From: Poronia punctata
Taxonomy: Eukaryota > Ascomycota > Sordariomycetes > Xylariales > Xylariaceae
DNA length: 64,000 bases
Direction of reading: 5' to 3'
Assembly: GCA_022579005.1 (NCBI GenBank)
Contig: MU401601.1
Location: 31,762 to 95,761 of the forward strand
This document shows positions 23,277 to 36,025 of this stretch, piece by piece. The first letter of the stretch is position 1. Each line of letters begins with the position of its first letter. Position numbers and translations under genes: made by a program. The notes beneath the pieces are model-generated. The model saw only the letters and a list, made by a program, of their open reading frames with translations, was not told the DNA's origin and ran no database searches.

Positions 23277-24206
23277 TGCACCTTCATCTGTTTGGATTTC
23301 TTATTCACAGAGACCAACATCCCGGTGTGTTTATTCAGAAGGTATGTCGTTTTCCCCCTGACTCCCCCATATTGTGACTCGCTGGGTCCGACGGGATGCG
23401 GGTCGCAGTTAAAAACCATGACCGAGTTTGCCTGGTCCATACATTCCATCGTCTGTTCCGTCATTCCTGTATTCTTCCTATTTCCCCTTCCCGTCAATCA
23501 ATTTCCGCCCCGGCTTGTCAACATAGCAACTGCATGGTAGCACGGCGTTCCAATCCATATTCAACTATTTTTTTGTGCTGAGTTGCAGTATCACTTAGAG
23601 TAAGTGGGTGTGTTGTCAGTTGGGACCGCCTGTGTTTGATCGCTGAAACTCTTTTGTCCAACGGCCCACCATTCCTCGCCGAGCTTGTCTTGTTTTCTCT
23701 CGGCCGTACCTCGCATCGCGATCCGGCTATGTAGGGATACTCCCAGCCTTCAACTCCATAACGATTACCACTCCCACATCACCATGCAAGCTGTGCTTCG
23801 ATGGGCAGACGATGTGACAGCCGGGGTGCAATCAGTCATCGAGTATGGTATGGCTTGTTATATCCCAAGTGTCGACGGGTCCATGTTGCCATTTAGGAGA
23901 TGCGGGTTGTAACCAGACAGACAACTTCAATCGGTCAAGCTTCAATTGCGAAATGGCGACGTGTCCAACACTCCAACCATCATGCTTCATCGCTCTGTAA
24001 TGTACGTTGGGTGGTGGTCAAGGCGTGGCTTTTGTTTCCTCCGGCCCTGGCTTAGATGCGTTCGTCGACTGGCGATTTTCGAGCCGTAATGCTAGCGGTA
24101 GGCATGTGGGTTTCTCTCGTCCGGTGCGAGTTTTTCTTTTCTGCCGAGCGACATGTCGAATGCTAAGGTTGAATACCTCATCGAGATCAAGCACTCCTTC
24201 GGCCAT
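23277..24206. other. Intergenic
   Basis: Lies between the small charged-protein gene and the 3' end of the membrane-protein gene. No supported gene or repeat. Confidence 0.4.
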
Positions 24207-25438
24207 TCACCGGGGACTATCAGCGCGTTCCTTGAAATCCCCCACAGCATCCAGTTCGGCACGCGCGTTCGAATCCAACTCCCTTGGAAGCGGCCTTGCA
24301 TCTGCCTCTTGCACGAAGTCATCGCCCTGGAGTTCGTAGATGGCTTTCTGGCCGGAGTTAGCCTCCACGACACGAGCCTCAGTACCAGCTTCTATGTGTT
24401 CGTGCCCGACATCCTTTATGTTCTCATCTATTTCCTTGATTTCCTGATCGTGTGCTTCTAGTTCTGCCTTGCGATAACTCGATCGTAAACCGGAGACCCC
24501 GGCCACATCACCATCGTCGCCGTTGGGGTCGTTTTCGTGGCCGTCAGCACCTTCGCCGCGTCTGGCATTTGCGGACCCGAGCGATTTTCGCCTGTAATAG
24601 AGCACCAAACTCACCAGGCCTGCGAATATGCCTAGACCTGCCAAAACGCCTACAACTATGCCCGCTATAGCGCCCCGACTCAATCCCGGACCCGTAGTAT
24701 CATCGTTATCGTCGCTCTTGTTGTTTCCTGCGCTCGGGCTCTGATGTCCGGAATCCCGTGTCTGCCCTGCGAAGCCTGCGAGTGTGGCCGTCTCTGTCCT
24801 AAAATGCGTCGATGGTGTAGATGTGTATGTCTCCGATTGGCTTTGCGATGCATCACTTTTCACCGACGACAGTATCGTGCCGCTTCCTGAAGTAACGGAA
24901 CTAGTCCGAGGTGGGTCGTTATAACCCCAAACGGTCCATACGTGGAACCAGTTTGTGCTCGTGCTTTTCTTGCCGTCGCTATATACGATCCGAAGGCTAA
25001 AGTCCAGCTCCGCAGGATTCGCATAGCCTAGAGGCTGCTGTGCAAGCCAGTCATACGACATCTTACTGAGGTCAAGGTTATCTGTAACGCAAACGTTAGC
25101 AGTTTGTATGACGTTCAGATTTAGAACTCCGGTGTCGAGCTCGCTTCTGTCTTTCTCTTTAGTCGCCGATGTAAAACAAGACACTCACCCTCTATAACTT
25201 CCGTCGCCGCATATTCGGGGGTGTCGGTGCCATTTTTAATAGCCAACTGCAGGATCCCTTTTGAATCACTTGCGTCTACATTCCCTTCCCATCTGAGGTA
25301 GAACGTCGTCCCTTCATCTAGCACTTGACCAGTAGGTATTATGTTTTCTTCAATGAACACCTCGGTGACTGCTGCTATTATTTTAACTTCAGCAATCAAC
25401 GTAACAATCGCTAGGAGCCACCAGCGGTTTCCAATCAT
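24207..25438 (-). CDS. Single-pass type I membrane protein, secreted ectodomain
   Basis: Two exons (25438-25189, 25081-24207) joined across a 107-nt intron give 374 residues. The N-terminal hydrophobic segment (residues 1-23) is a likely signal peptide. A roughly 140-residue ectodomain with conserved-looking Trp/Tyr positions (NWFHVWTVWGYND) is followed by a Ser/Thr-rich stalk (about 141-215). Next come one transmembrane helix (about 221-245) ending in YYRRK and an acidic cytoplasmic tail of about 125 residues. The architecture resembles fungal cell-surface sensor or adhesion proteins with an AGIVVGV-type helix, but I do not recognise a named family and assign no function. Confidence 0.75.
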
Positions 25439-28123
25439 GATCGCAAGCGTTTGAATATCACATAGGAGCTAGATAGACATTGGGGAGTTTAGAAGAACGA
25501 GAGTCTGACCCTGCGGGTTAGATGATGGCGAAACAGCATTCCGATCCGTCGCGAATCCACAGAGTCGGTATCTGGCTTGAATGAAAGAACAAGAGAAAGA
25601 GACGGAGAAAAATGAAACCTTTTCTCCTGTGAAAACGATAGGTACCCGAAACGCACAGATACGTCAAATTACCATCTTGCCGATCTTGTCAATAGATGAT
25701 CCCCGTAGCGGCACAGACCTTGGACTAGGCAGTCGATGGTTAGAGCCTACGCAAATCTAGCCAAAAGAAGAAAGTAAAAGTATGTACTTACACAGTCTAG
25801 GTTACAGTGTAGAAATCCCCTACCAGGGGCAGAGCAGGGGGTGCGGGGGTTCCCATAGATGGTCCCCCTAGGTTAGTAGGTTTAATAAAGAGAACCATAA
25901 AGCGTCGGTACCTACTTTAGAGCGCTGCCCCTTGAGTTATGTTTAGTAGATAGAGTTGAGCAAGTTTAACAAGGGAGGATGACGGGTAGATAGATCACCT
26001 ACCACCGAAGAAACGTACTCGTAGGCTAGAACATAACGGAACATAAAATCTGTGTGGTCGATGAATACCTGCTCTGTAGGTAGCTTCTTACTCGTAGTTG
26101 ATTTCAGATAACGATGATTCCAAAATGCCAAGGGTTCTAGCTGAATCTGCCGAGATAGAGCCCACGCTTTCTTAGGAAGTTCTTACCTATTATTAGTTTA
26201 CAGCTTGGTAAGTACCTAGACTTACTTGTCTCAGCTCGGGATAGGGCTGATCGTGTCCCTGGCGCTCATCGGAGGCTAAGTCTTCATTTCGGGTGTACTC
26301 GTACGTACGTGTATTCTTTTGCTACAGGCAGGGGCAGTATCACTTCTGGGTAGCCTCGATTCAGAATCTCGTATGGTGTTCCCTAGTTAAGGAGAGTAAT
26401 CCCATCATGTTGTCCATGCGAAGTTCTCAACATGTTCGGAAAACCTGGTGGGGGTGAGGCGAGGGAATGGCGGAGTTGGGGTCACTTGTCGGCGTCAATG
26501 TAACTCGGGGTCAATTTGCTCAAATATACCATGCGATATATTGGCCTGCGCGCTGCGTGCCGTGTGTTCATTTGGACCATTAATCGGAAGTTCGAGTCCA
26601 GTGTTACTATCTTCTGGTTATGACAATCCTCGCGGCGTCAAACAAGACGTTGAATCTGCTCGTGCAATGCGGCTAAGCAATATATTCGAACAGTTTCCGA
26701 TTCAAGCCGCCCTTCACCAAGCGGTAACGGGTAATTATCAATATTGGCAAATTTGGAGAAGACGGCGGCGTTTTTAAACTTTTCTGACGCTCTTTCGTAT
26801 TACTCCAAGGCAAGTCGCTCTAACGCGAGTGTCAAATATGCGGATAAACGAGCGCGCGAGCTGTAGAAAACCTATTCATGCGGTCGTCAGGTTCGCCACA
26901 GGTTCGATAGTGCTTGTTTTGCTATTTTTGCTGCTTCTCCAGCTGGACAACACTCCAACGTCGCCCCGTAGGAGTACAGAGGACCGTGATCACATTACCA
27001 ACTGTTTCTTAAGCCATTGTTCTGTGGCAGAACGTACTCGCTTTCATTTAACCGTACCACTAGGGTGGACAATGAGCGAGCATGTTCGTGATGAGTGTGA
27101 TGAGAAGTAGCGTGTTTGAGATGAATATATAAATTGAGGGAGTGATGAGAAAGCGAATAAGGCGACAAGCTGACCGTTTTATATATTTTCAAGCCAGGAT
27201 CCTGGTGGGTTCCTCTCCCGTGACGCCGTTCCGCCTCACGCATGTCTACCGCGGATTGGTTCCTATATGACACCAACGAGCTTCGTGGCCGTGTGAATAG
27301 TATCGGTGTAAAAGGGGCGGCCAACCGTTGGATGAACCAGAATGACAGCTGGGTTCAACCCGGTATGTAGTACGAACTGCGAACTACCTCGCCGGGTGCA
27401 TATAACAGCGGCGCACCCAGGGCTTGGGAGGTTGGTAAGTACCTGACTGATTCCAGACTTATGCTGGCGCTGGTTTACATCTCAAGGGCATCTCAAGTAC
27501 ATCACTCGGATTCTACTTGTTTACTCTCAGATTGTTTCGCTGCACCGAACGCGCAGGCTTTCTGGCCCATGTCCGGTATTCCCAAATGTTTGACGTAACC
27601 TTCTTTGATCTGGCCAATTCGAGCTCAAAGTCAAATATGTAGTCTTGTCGCGCCTTCTCCTCCTGCGTTCCGACTAGCTACCTACTTACCTATTCGTACC
27701 TGCCTTAGGATAGGCCGTTAACATAGCATCATTACTTCCCTAGGTACTTACGCTACAAATCTTCGGATGAGTTGGCCTTTTCTTTTAGGGTAAACGTTAG
27801 TCGTGCCACTGCGACATACATAGTTCTTTCCTGCTGATAAGCAAACACTAACCCCAGACATCACAGTCCATTAATCAATTAAATAGCTCGGCATCAACGA
27901 CTGCACAAACACAAGGCAAATGACGCCTCCGACTTCCGGTTGGAAGGTGAAATGGTACAACAAAATCTGTGTGCACTGTACTAAGGGTGAGATCCTGTTG
28001 CACGTCATTCAAAATGGAACCAACCACCTCGGCAATGTATCACATGCCCGGATTACCAATTGCGCACTGAAACTCTATCGCTGTCTAATTGTATCGCATA
28101 ACCGGATTACTCCCCTTCTAGTT
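25439..28123. other. Gene-free intergenic stretch
   Basis: This 2.7-kb interval separates the housekeeping side from the biosynthetic cluster. Frames are short and lack codon structure or family motifs; one (26829-27110) has a hydrophobic run but no promoter or splice support. No repeat family was recognised. It is a reasonable candidate for the cluster boundary. Confidence 0.5.
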
Positions 28124-30013
28124 CTAATTCTTTACACGTTTAAATAACAGATTCTTATGCTCATCCGGCACGATTAGCGGGCCAATCTCTATGTTGGGAT
28201 ACCGCTCCTTGCTCCCGTCGGCATTCTTGAAGTCGTAATCGAGGATTAACCGCACTAGAAGCATCTTCATCTCCTGGGCAGCGAAAAAGCGTCCAGGGCA
28301 GGCATGGCGACCGTAGCCGAAGAATAAGCTCTGCTCGTGGCTCGCGACGAATTGATGCCGAGCGTGGTCGGTCGCGCCGGCATCGGGCCGTGTCCGCCGG
28401 CGGTAATGCCTCAACCCGTCGAACTCGGCCGCATCGACGCCGTCTTGCCCGTAGTGCTCATTGTCCCGCATAATGGCCCGCGACGCGAGCTCGATGGTCG
28501 CGCCAGTCGGCACGCGGGTCCCTTGCGGTAGTGTCAGTCCGCGCTTCCCTACCACTCGGTGGAATGTCGTCGTTAGAGGCGGACTGAGCCGTAGCGACTC
28601 CTTCATGAAACTGTCTAGCTTGAACATCTGCTGCAGGGCGTGCGAGTTCATCTCGCCGCCGTGAGAGGCTAGGACTTCGCGGATTTCTTCCCGCAGCGGC
28701 CCTATGTATTCGGGTCGTACAGCGAGGTCGTACATTCTGGTAAGTTCTGTTAGCCAAGTCTTGCCTCGAACAAGGTAGGGTCAGGCTGCGCATACATATG
28801 GGTCATGGATTCACTCGTGGTGTGCACCGCCGCGAAAATGATTCCTAGCTGGATCTGGGCCATCTCAGCAGCCGTCACGATACCGCGGCCCTCGCTCTTA
28901 CGCATCAGAACCGACAGCATGTCATCGGGTGCTTGCTCGCCTCTCTTCTCGGCATCCAGTCTCGCCTGCACTAGGGGTTCGAAGAATCGGGCTGCGCTGG
29001 CTTCGCGGAGACGCAACCGGCGGACAGAGGCTAGTCGTGGAGCCAAGAAGGGCCGGAGAAGCGGATTCATTTGCTTGACCTCGACTTGGGCCGCAGACAC
29101 ATCGACAGCGTAGTTGATGGCATTGTCCAGGTACTCGGGGCTGCGGCACAGGCCTTCGCCAACGAAGACGCGGCCTGTGATCTTGGCGACCATGTTGGCG
29201 ATGGTCATGTAGATGGGCACCGGCGTCCAGTCGGAGCACTCGGGCATTTCGACTTTGAAGGCACTTTCGACCTCGTCTACGACGAGTGGGTTCAACCGAG
29301 CTGAAGCTTGTTAGACAGGTTCGAAATCACCAGCCTGGGCGGGGTAAGGGGCGAATTACCGAGGGCAGGCGTAAGCTCGGCCCGGACTGAGTGGGCAACG
29401 GCCGACAGGTCGGTCAGAACGCCGGTGTATTTGCTCTCGAGGATCTTTGGAATTGGAAGTCAGCGGGGGGGCAGGATATTTTGTGATGGACAAGTAACGA
29501 ACGCGCTTACCTTTGCCGCAGCCGGATAAAAGTTCAGGTCGGAGTCGGACAGCGTTCTCAGGTCACGCATAAACTTGGGTGGGATAACCACATTCTCGAC
29601 GTCTTGAACACGAATGTCAGCATCTTGAGGAAACTAAGCCGGCCCCTCAGCTAGCCAGTATTACGTACCATCCGACGTCGGCATGCGATAGGCCTCATCT
29701 TTAAACTGTGGCGCCCGTTAGCTCAAATCTCCAAAGTCTCATGGCTGTCAGATCCCACCTTTTGGTAACCAGCCTGGTACAGTTGGTGAGCGGTTTGCAG
29801 GAAGGCCTTGCGCTTCTCGTCGACGCTCGCATCTCCGTTCAAGACGGGAAGCTGGGCAAGCTGGGCGCGTAGTCGGGCCTTTGGCGAGAGGATAGTGAGA
29901 CGTAGTAAGAGGAAGACAAGCACGGCGGCAGTAGACAGGGCCGGGATGGGGTGAGCGATGGCCAGCGCGAGGGCTGTTTCGCCTTTATCTTGGATGAGCT
30001 GTAACACTGCCAT
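28124..30013 (-). CDS. Cytochrome P450 A (ent-kaurene-oxidase-like class)
   Basis: Six exons (30013-29759, 29705-29669, 29602-29511, 29444-29360, 29300-28796, 28736-28124) encode 528 residues. An N-terminal membrane anchor (about residues 18-45) places it on the ER. Family marks are the I-helix segment AAVHTTSES, the K-helix ExxR (KESLR) and the heme loop FFGYGRHACPGRFFA with Cys471. This heme-loop type is shared with fungal P450s of diterpene and related pathways, so it likely oxidises a terpene skeleton. The first ATG of the open frame (30145) is upstream; I chose 30013 because it directly precedes the hydrophobic anchor. Intron phases give the conserved joins GYQK-FKDEAYR, AAAK-ILESKY and THI-MYDLAVRP. 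It lies 1.3 kb downstream of the terpene cyclase on the same strand. Confidence 0.85.
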
Positions 30014-31316
30014 CCTGGACTTGGCCAAGAAACACAGACACACAGACACACAAACAAGAAGCACTGAAATGAAAGACACAGTTAGAGTCCCACGCGCAAC
30101 ACTTGAGAAAGAATTAAAGAAAAAAGGTTGAGAACAGCTTATCAAGACTTAATCGGCGCCTATACTATGCAAGGGCTCGGTCATTTTCCATGCTGTAGGT
30201 AAATCTTTTTTTTTTAGATTTCTATCTCGTCCCTCACTTTTTTTTTTGGCACCCCGATCTAACCCCCCGGCATGCATGCAGGGATGGGGCGGGTCGCCGA
30301 GAAGCCGGCACGCTGACAAGTGTGGTAAGGTGTGATCGCTGCCGGGGGTTGTGGGACGGGCAATTTCCCCAATAGGATACTCCCAGACACCTCCACCTAG
30401 CATCGATTATCTAAGCACTTTAAAGTTAATCGTGGCAATGTCGTATTCTCACAAGCCCGCGTTTCACACACTCTTTTAGGATACCGCGTTTAATCTAGGG
30501 GTTGCCGGCCTATTCGTCACCTGTTTGGCAGGAACCGCCTGGTGTCCTTGCCCCGTATAGGTACATACCCTGATTAAATCCTCTTATCGCCGCCCACGCC
30601 CAACTAGTCTGTCGGGCCGAGGAAGGAGCTACGTGTAGGTAGTCTAGGTCACAGCTCCAAAATTCTTGTTGTTTTGTCTTCTCTTGGCGGTCCAAATGTG
30701 GGCGCGTATTTCGGTGCAAGTCAAAAGTTCGGGGCTTGTGGTGATTAGGACTAGCTTTAATATTTACAGGATGTAGCTTCAGTTGGTTGTACAGTAGGTT
30801 ACGTAGTTGACGAACGTCACCAGCTGTGTGAAGAATCAATGTCGTAGGATTTTCCCATCTAGATGCATAATCGTGTTATTTTGATGCGAATCAACACAGG
30901 TTTCCAGCTCTTGCGAAATAAGATATACAACTAAGTCTAGGGTTAGGAAGGGATGACAAGAAAAACTAAACATTGGCAGCAGGAACGAAACCTGCGCATC
31001 TGTACTGTAGGTAGCTAGATTATTTCACCTCACTATAGTCAATTAAGAAATATGAATTAAATGAGTGTTCTCTACAGCAGGATTGCAAAGAGAAATGATT
31101 ACTTCTTATTCATGACCATGCCAAAAGATATCTATCTTGTAATGACGTGTTGTCGCTTGTCTATTGAAATAGCTGGCTAGCTAGCTAGCTACGAGTTTCT
31201 ACACAGAAAATGTTGCAATACATGGAAAAAAAGAAACAAACAAAAACAAACTGAACTACTTATGCATGCCCTTGCTAAATGAAAAGAAATAGAAATGGAA
31301 AGAGAATAATGCTATT
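30014..31316. other. Intergenic between terpene cyclase and P450 A
   Basis: Contains the promoter and 5' UTR of P450 A near 30,014-30,420 and the cyclase 3' flank. Poly-T tracts near 30,200-30,250 and a GCTA run near 31,172-31,192 are the only low-complexity features. No gene supported. Confidence 0.5.
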
Positions 31317-32925
31317 TTACGCCTTGACGGCCTGAGGGGGAGGAGCATGTTCCAAGAAAGAAGGATTCATGAGGACATCAATCTTTCGCAGATTTAGGAC
31401 TTGGTCGCCTTTGCTTCCAAAGTAACGTCCTGATCGGAAGCTGTTTTGATTTTTAATGTTAGTAGGGTTTTTTGAGTAAGTGGAAAAAGAAGCATTGGAG
31501 TAAGAAGTAGGGGAAAAACTTGCCTCCAGCTCAGATTCGCCTGCACTATATTCTGAATTCCCTGGATATACAACCGTACCTGCCTGTCGACGGATCCTCC
31601 CCACGAGGGTAGCGACCGGACGGCCTCTTCCCAGAGAGCGAAGCGAGAGTCTACCATGGCGGCGATCTCGTCAAATGCCTCTTGGGCTGAGGATCCGTTC
31701 ATTCGGCATACGGCTACCATGTTGAAGGGGCAGTTCTCGCTCTGTTTCGTCATGTTAGCAGGGGATGGTTATGAGATTTGGTGGATGTAGGTGAACGTAC
31801 CTCTTCCTTTCGGTAGGATAGAATGTCATTCATACTAAAATAAAAGTTAGTCAAGGGGGTTATGAGATGTGGTGATAGAAGAAATGGGGATAAAAAAACT
31901 CACAGCATGACGAATTCCGCACCGAGATCTTCCAGCGTTCGCACAATCGGATGCTCGAATACCTCGTCCGGCAAGTTGAGACTGTATGCGAACTCCACTA
32001 GGGGATACATGGGGAACACGCCGATGGACATGCGGCGCGTCTCGATCATCTCTTCTACGGATACCACTTTGTCGGTTACGTGGTCTTGCACGTGCTTCAA
32101 CGCGCCGGCGCAGTACGATTCCATCGCTTGGATGTATCGGCCTAGAAGGCCGCCCGAGCGCGATACATGCACCGGGGAGGTGTTGCTCGACTTTCTTCTT
32201 GTTCGTGCGGAGCCCTGACGTTGTGACATGTTAGAGGGCTTTTTTTTTTCTGGTGTTTGGTGATGTGGGTGGGTCGGGAAATGTAACATACCGAGGCTAG
32301 ACGCCTGAAGATGTCGTCGTGTGCCGTGACTACTGTCGGTTGTTGATGTGATGAGTGCGGCGTGTCGGGTCGCATGATGTTTAGGAGGTTGTTGATGATC
32401 TTTTCGGAACCGATGGGGTCTTCGGTTAGTTCGCCTTCGTCAAACACTGTTTTTTTGGTTGGTTAGTCTGGCCCTAGAGATATCAAAAAAGGTAGATGGT
32501 GTCTTTTCGTACTGTCATCGAAGAGGAAGACCTGGAAGACATTGTAGATTAGTATTTTTGCTTGTATGTTTGTTATAGAGTTGGAACTCACCCAGTTTCC
32601 CCAATCCGAGACTACGCGGAGCTTATCCCGCGGGCAGTGCGGTACAAGCACGGCACAAAAGTAGGAGAAATCGCAAATGTTGACTCGTCGATGTTGCTTG
32701 GGTGTGAGGCCCATGATGCTGTGAATCATGTTTGTTAGTATAAGAACATACTGGACTTGTGAGAATTTCAGAATCAACCAACCTTCGAAGCCATTCCTCC
32801 GACTCGGGCCGTACACTCTTGTAGTGACGGTTCAGAACAGGCTCCTTGACAAGGAAGCTCTGGTACATGTCCGGCAGCGTGACCATGACCCTGCGGTCAT
32901 CCTCTTTCTTGGTTATCTCGGGCAT
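31317..32925 (-). CDS. Class I sesquiterpene cyclase
   Basis: Eight exons (32925-32783, 32718-32592, 32531-32513, 32446-32292, 32214-31904, 31834-31801, 31741-31524, 31440-31317) give 376 residues, the normal size for fungal sesquiterpene synthases. The Asp-rich metal site WVFLFDDMFDEGEL (DDMFDE, 95-100), the second metal site NDILSYRKE (254-262, NSE type) and the C-terminal Arg341-Tyr342 pair (SGRYFG) are all intact. The expected reaction is ionisation and cyclisation of farnesyl diphosphate in the cytosol. There is no prenyltransferase domain, so the precursor must come from primary metabolism. Two oddities: a 19-nt microexon carries the first two aspartates, and the last intron (31441-31523) has a GC donor (GAG|GCAAGT). 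The product skeleton cannot be read from sequence. Confidence 0.9.
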
Positions 32926-34285
32926 GATGGCTGATTAATTCTCTTTTACTTTTCTTGTTATACTCTTAATGATGAAAAAAAACAGGGTAGAAAAAGATGA
33001 TTGACTGGTCTGGTCTATCAAGCTCTTCTCTATATTAAACGGCGGAAGCCTGGTTGATGTAGTAGCTCCAAGTGTCTTATTGATGACTACATACCCTCAC
33101 CTTACACGGCTGCGGGACTTCTCGGGCCGTTATTCTAGATTCCGTTCCCTTGCTCTATTGGTCGCCTGGCAGTTCGCCTGAGCCGAACTCTCTCTATCCC
33201 TCTCTCCCCCCCCAGTTTCAATTTCCTTGCGAGCGAACCGAGGGGCCAAGGGGGGAGGGGGGCGAAATGCTATATCGGGTACATGCCGCGATTAGTAAAA
33301 GTCCGTTCCATGTAACAAGTAAGCAAAGTAAAAGTACGTATCATCGTCGGCGGGGACAGCTCTTTTGCCCCATAACTGGAATATTCTTCGAGCTGCCTGC
33401 CTAACCCAGTGAACGAACCCCTTCATGCACGTGTCGACGTTTCCTCGAATATGGATCTATTTTACCTGCTCGAAAACAGGTAGATACGCAGGCAGGCCGA
33501 CAGGCAGGCAGACAGGGCTGGGTAATTCGGTTACAATGCATTCCTTTACACATACATCTCCGGTGTGGGTTGTCTCCGCCCTGGTCTAGACAAACAAGGT
33601 GGCGGCGCTTTGCCCCACGGCGGGTGCATGTTCCTCTGTAGTTAATCTCAACGTCCCGTCTCGTGTCAAGGGCAAGATCTGCAAAGGCAGGTACGTACTT
33701 ACGTTACTACTTCTACGAAAAATAGAGGGTCGATAGTGTCCCGTTATCGATCCTGTCTTCTAGCTTCGTCTTCGGCAGTCTCCCGGACGATCGACTCGAG
33801 CCGCCTGGCTCGTGAATACCTCCAGGATGGTGGGGATGTTTAATTTCAAGTGGACTAATGCATCAAGACGAATCCACGCATGAAAGAGACCTATATGTGA
33901 ACCCACTCACGATGATATATGTGGATAAAAACCACTTTGAAGGCAATATCAGGGATGGCGGAGATATTATAAAATACGGGGTGGTTCTACTTTTTCGGGA
34001 CAAAGGGCAGTCTTCCACTCGTCACGATCTCGTGGTTTGGCGGTTGATGAGAAGAAAGGACTCTAGTCTCTGCGGGCGTTTTCTGGGTCATGTGTAGGTT
34101 AGAGAAAAGCTAGAGAAAGCTGTTTTACATTATTTATATGCTGATATCTGACAGTTTGCTTGTGCTTTCCTTTTGTGCACCGAGCTTCTCGATTTCAACC
34201 CAAGAATTCCAATAAAAAAGGCCATTCACCGTATGTCTAATTCCCAACGAAAAATCAAATAGTACCAGAGGCAGAAGAACTACAC
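32926..34285. other. Intergenic upstream of terpene cyclase
   Basis: Holds the cyclase promoter (about 32,930-33,100) and the 3' flank of P450 B. It has a CAGG-rich tract near 33,490-33,520 and poly-C/G stretches near 33,207 and 33,250. A 79-codon frame at 33858-34097 has no supporting signal. Confidence 0.5.
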
Positions 34286-36025
34286 TTAGGTAGTGTTGAA
34301 CCCCACCGGATAGGCCTTGATGCCCGATGTATTCTTCGGCACCACGATCGTGTGATCCTTTGCCGGCAGAACGCAGTTGACATCCGTGTCCTCATGCAGC
34401 TTAAACTGGACACGGCGGACTAGGTTGGCTGTGAGCATGTACATCTCGGCGGTTGCCATGCTAGTTGGGTCGCTGTTAGTATTTTTTATCTGTAAGATGA
34501 ATAAAACAGGGCAGACTTACTTGATTCCCAGGCAAGCGCGATTTCCCTTGAGGAAGAGCGCAAGATGGCTCTCCAAGTGCTCGCCTCGCTCGGCAGCGCG
34601 GATCCATCTTTGAGGATCGAATTTCCATGGGTCGGGGAATAGTTCCTCATTGGTGTGGACGAAATAGGTGGCTGTGCTGCAAGGAGTCTAGAAACCGGGG
34701 TTAACATGCCGAACCCAAAGAGAAGTATGGATTCAAGAGGGGAAGACACTTACTCCGGGAGGAATGGCCCAGTCCTTGTAGTGCAGAACGCGATCTGGCG
34801 CCACACGGGGATGACGTGTCAATGTTCCTAGCGATAGGCGGAGGCCTTCGTTGACAACACCTCTCTGTTTTCCGTTGTTAGTCACATGGGCGGGTTTTGC
34901 AAAGAGTTGGTTCTCTTAACTTACCAGCAGTGGCAGACTCTCTAGTACCGACAACGGCGGGCATTCGTTAGGGTCAGGCATGACGGCTTTGAGCTCCTCG
35001 AATAGGCTGTCAAAGATGGCAGGGTTGTCGATGAGGTAGAAAAGGGTGACACTCAAGCTGTACGCCGTGGTCTCGGTTCCGGCTGCGAGCACGACGAAAC
35101 CCTCGTCCTCGAGACGGCCTAGTGTGCGCTCCGCGGCAGGTAGCTCCGGGTTGGCCAGGGCTGCAAACATGTTCTCGTGCGGCGCCTTGGGTTCGACCGA
35201 GTTGAGTACGCCCAGGGCGAGATCACTGATAGTGCGGTGCGTGCGCAACACGGTGGCCGCCTGGGGGAACAGGTGGGAGACTAGGCCCGGAGGCATCTTC
35301 TTGGCATTGGAGAAGCGAATAGGGATGAACTTCAGCCAGTGGCCCATGGCCAACACGGACTGAGTTGCCTCGGACAGAATGTTACGGCCCGAGGCGTCAT
35401 CGAGACAGCCGATGGAGACACCGTAGGCGTAATGCGAGATGGTGTCGGCAGTGAAAGCGGCGGCGAGGGCAGTCAAACTAACATGCTTGCCAGCCTCTTT
35501 GGCCTCCCGCATGCGAAGGATGACGCGCTCGACCTTGTCCTGGATGATGGGCTGGATGTTGTTGATGGACCGCTTGGAAAAGAACTTGGTCAAGGGCTTC
35601 CTGCGCGCCTCGTGCAGTTCGTGCTCTACGGCGGCGAACATGGACTCGGTCACGCCTGTGGACCTCGTGAAGCGGGGGTCGCCATTGACCCGCTTGGGGT
35701 TTCCAGCATAGATCTCGCTGTAGAAGGCCGGATCACTGATGTGGAGCTCATGAGGTGTAATTCTCACGATGGGGCCTGCAGACGGTTAGAAAATTGCAGA
35801 GGACCGAAGGATGGAAAGCTCCATACCGTATTTCTTGTGTAAACGCTCAATCTCCCAGATAAGCTCTCCATCGCGAACAATGGACCAGTAAAACTCAAAC
35901 AAGTGCGTCGCAGCAGCGAACTTGGGACCAGGGAACTTGGCCAGAGGGTGGAAATAGAGGTTGTAGATGACTTTGCCTACGCGCCAAACGACAAAGGCCA
36001 AGGCCAGGCCGAGATAGAGATTCAT
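34286..36025 (-). CDS. Cytochrome P450 B (trichodiene-oxygenase-like class)
   Basis: Five exons (36025-35827, 35775-34925, 34864-34754, 34687-34521, 34460-34286) encode 500 residues. It has an N-terminal anchor (residues 1-25), the proline-rich hinge [10 protein letters not shown], the oxygen-binding I-helix AAGTETTA, ExxR (NEGLRLS) and the heme loop [11 protein letters not shown] with Cys439. It is a divergently transcribed paralog of P450 C: the four introns fall at equivalent places and exons 3 and 5 have identical lengths (111 and 175 nt). A role in oxidising the cyclase product at the ER membrane is inferred from context. The 675-bp gap to P450 C is probably a shared promoter. Confidence 0.9.

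Noticed and set aside
26588..26600. GTTCGAGTCC, resembling a tRNA B box
   Set aside because: The flanks cannot form a T stem and no A box precedes it.
26448..27110. Two frames of about 100 codons, one with a hydrophobic run
   Set aside because: No promoter, splice or family support, and the amino-acid composition looks random.
28124..30013. Diterpene or gibberellin-type pathway suggested by P450 A's heme loop
   Set aside because: No geranylgeranyl diphosphate synthase or class II cyclase is present; the only cyclase is a 376-residue class I enzyme.
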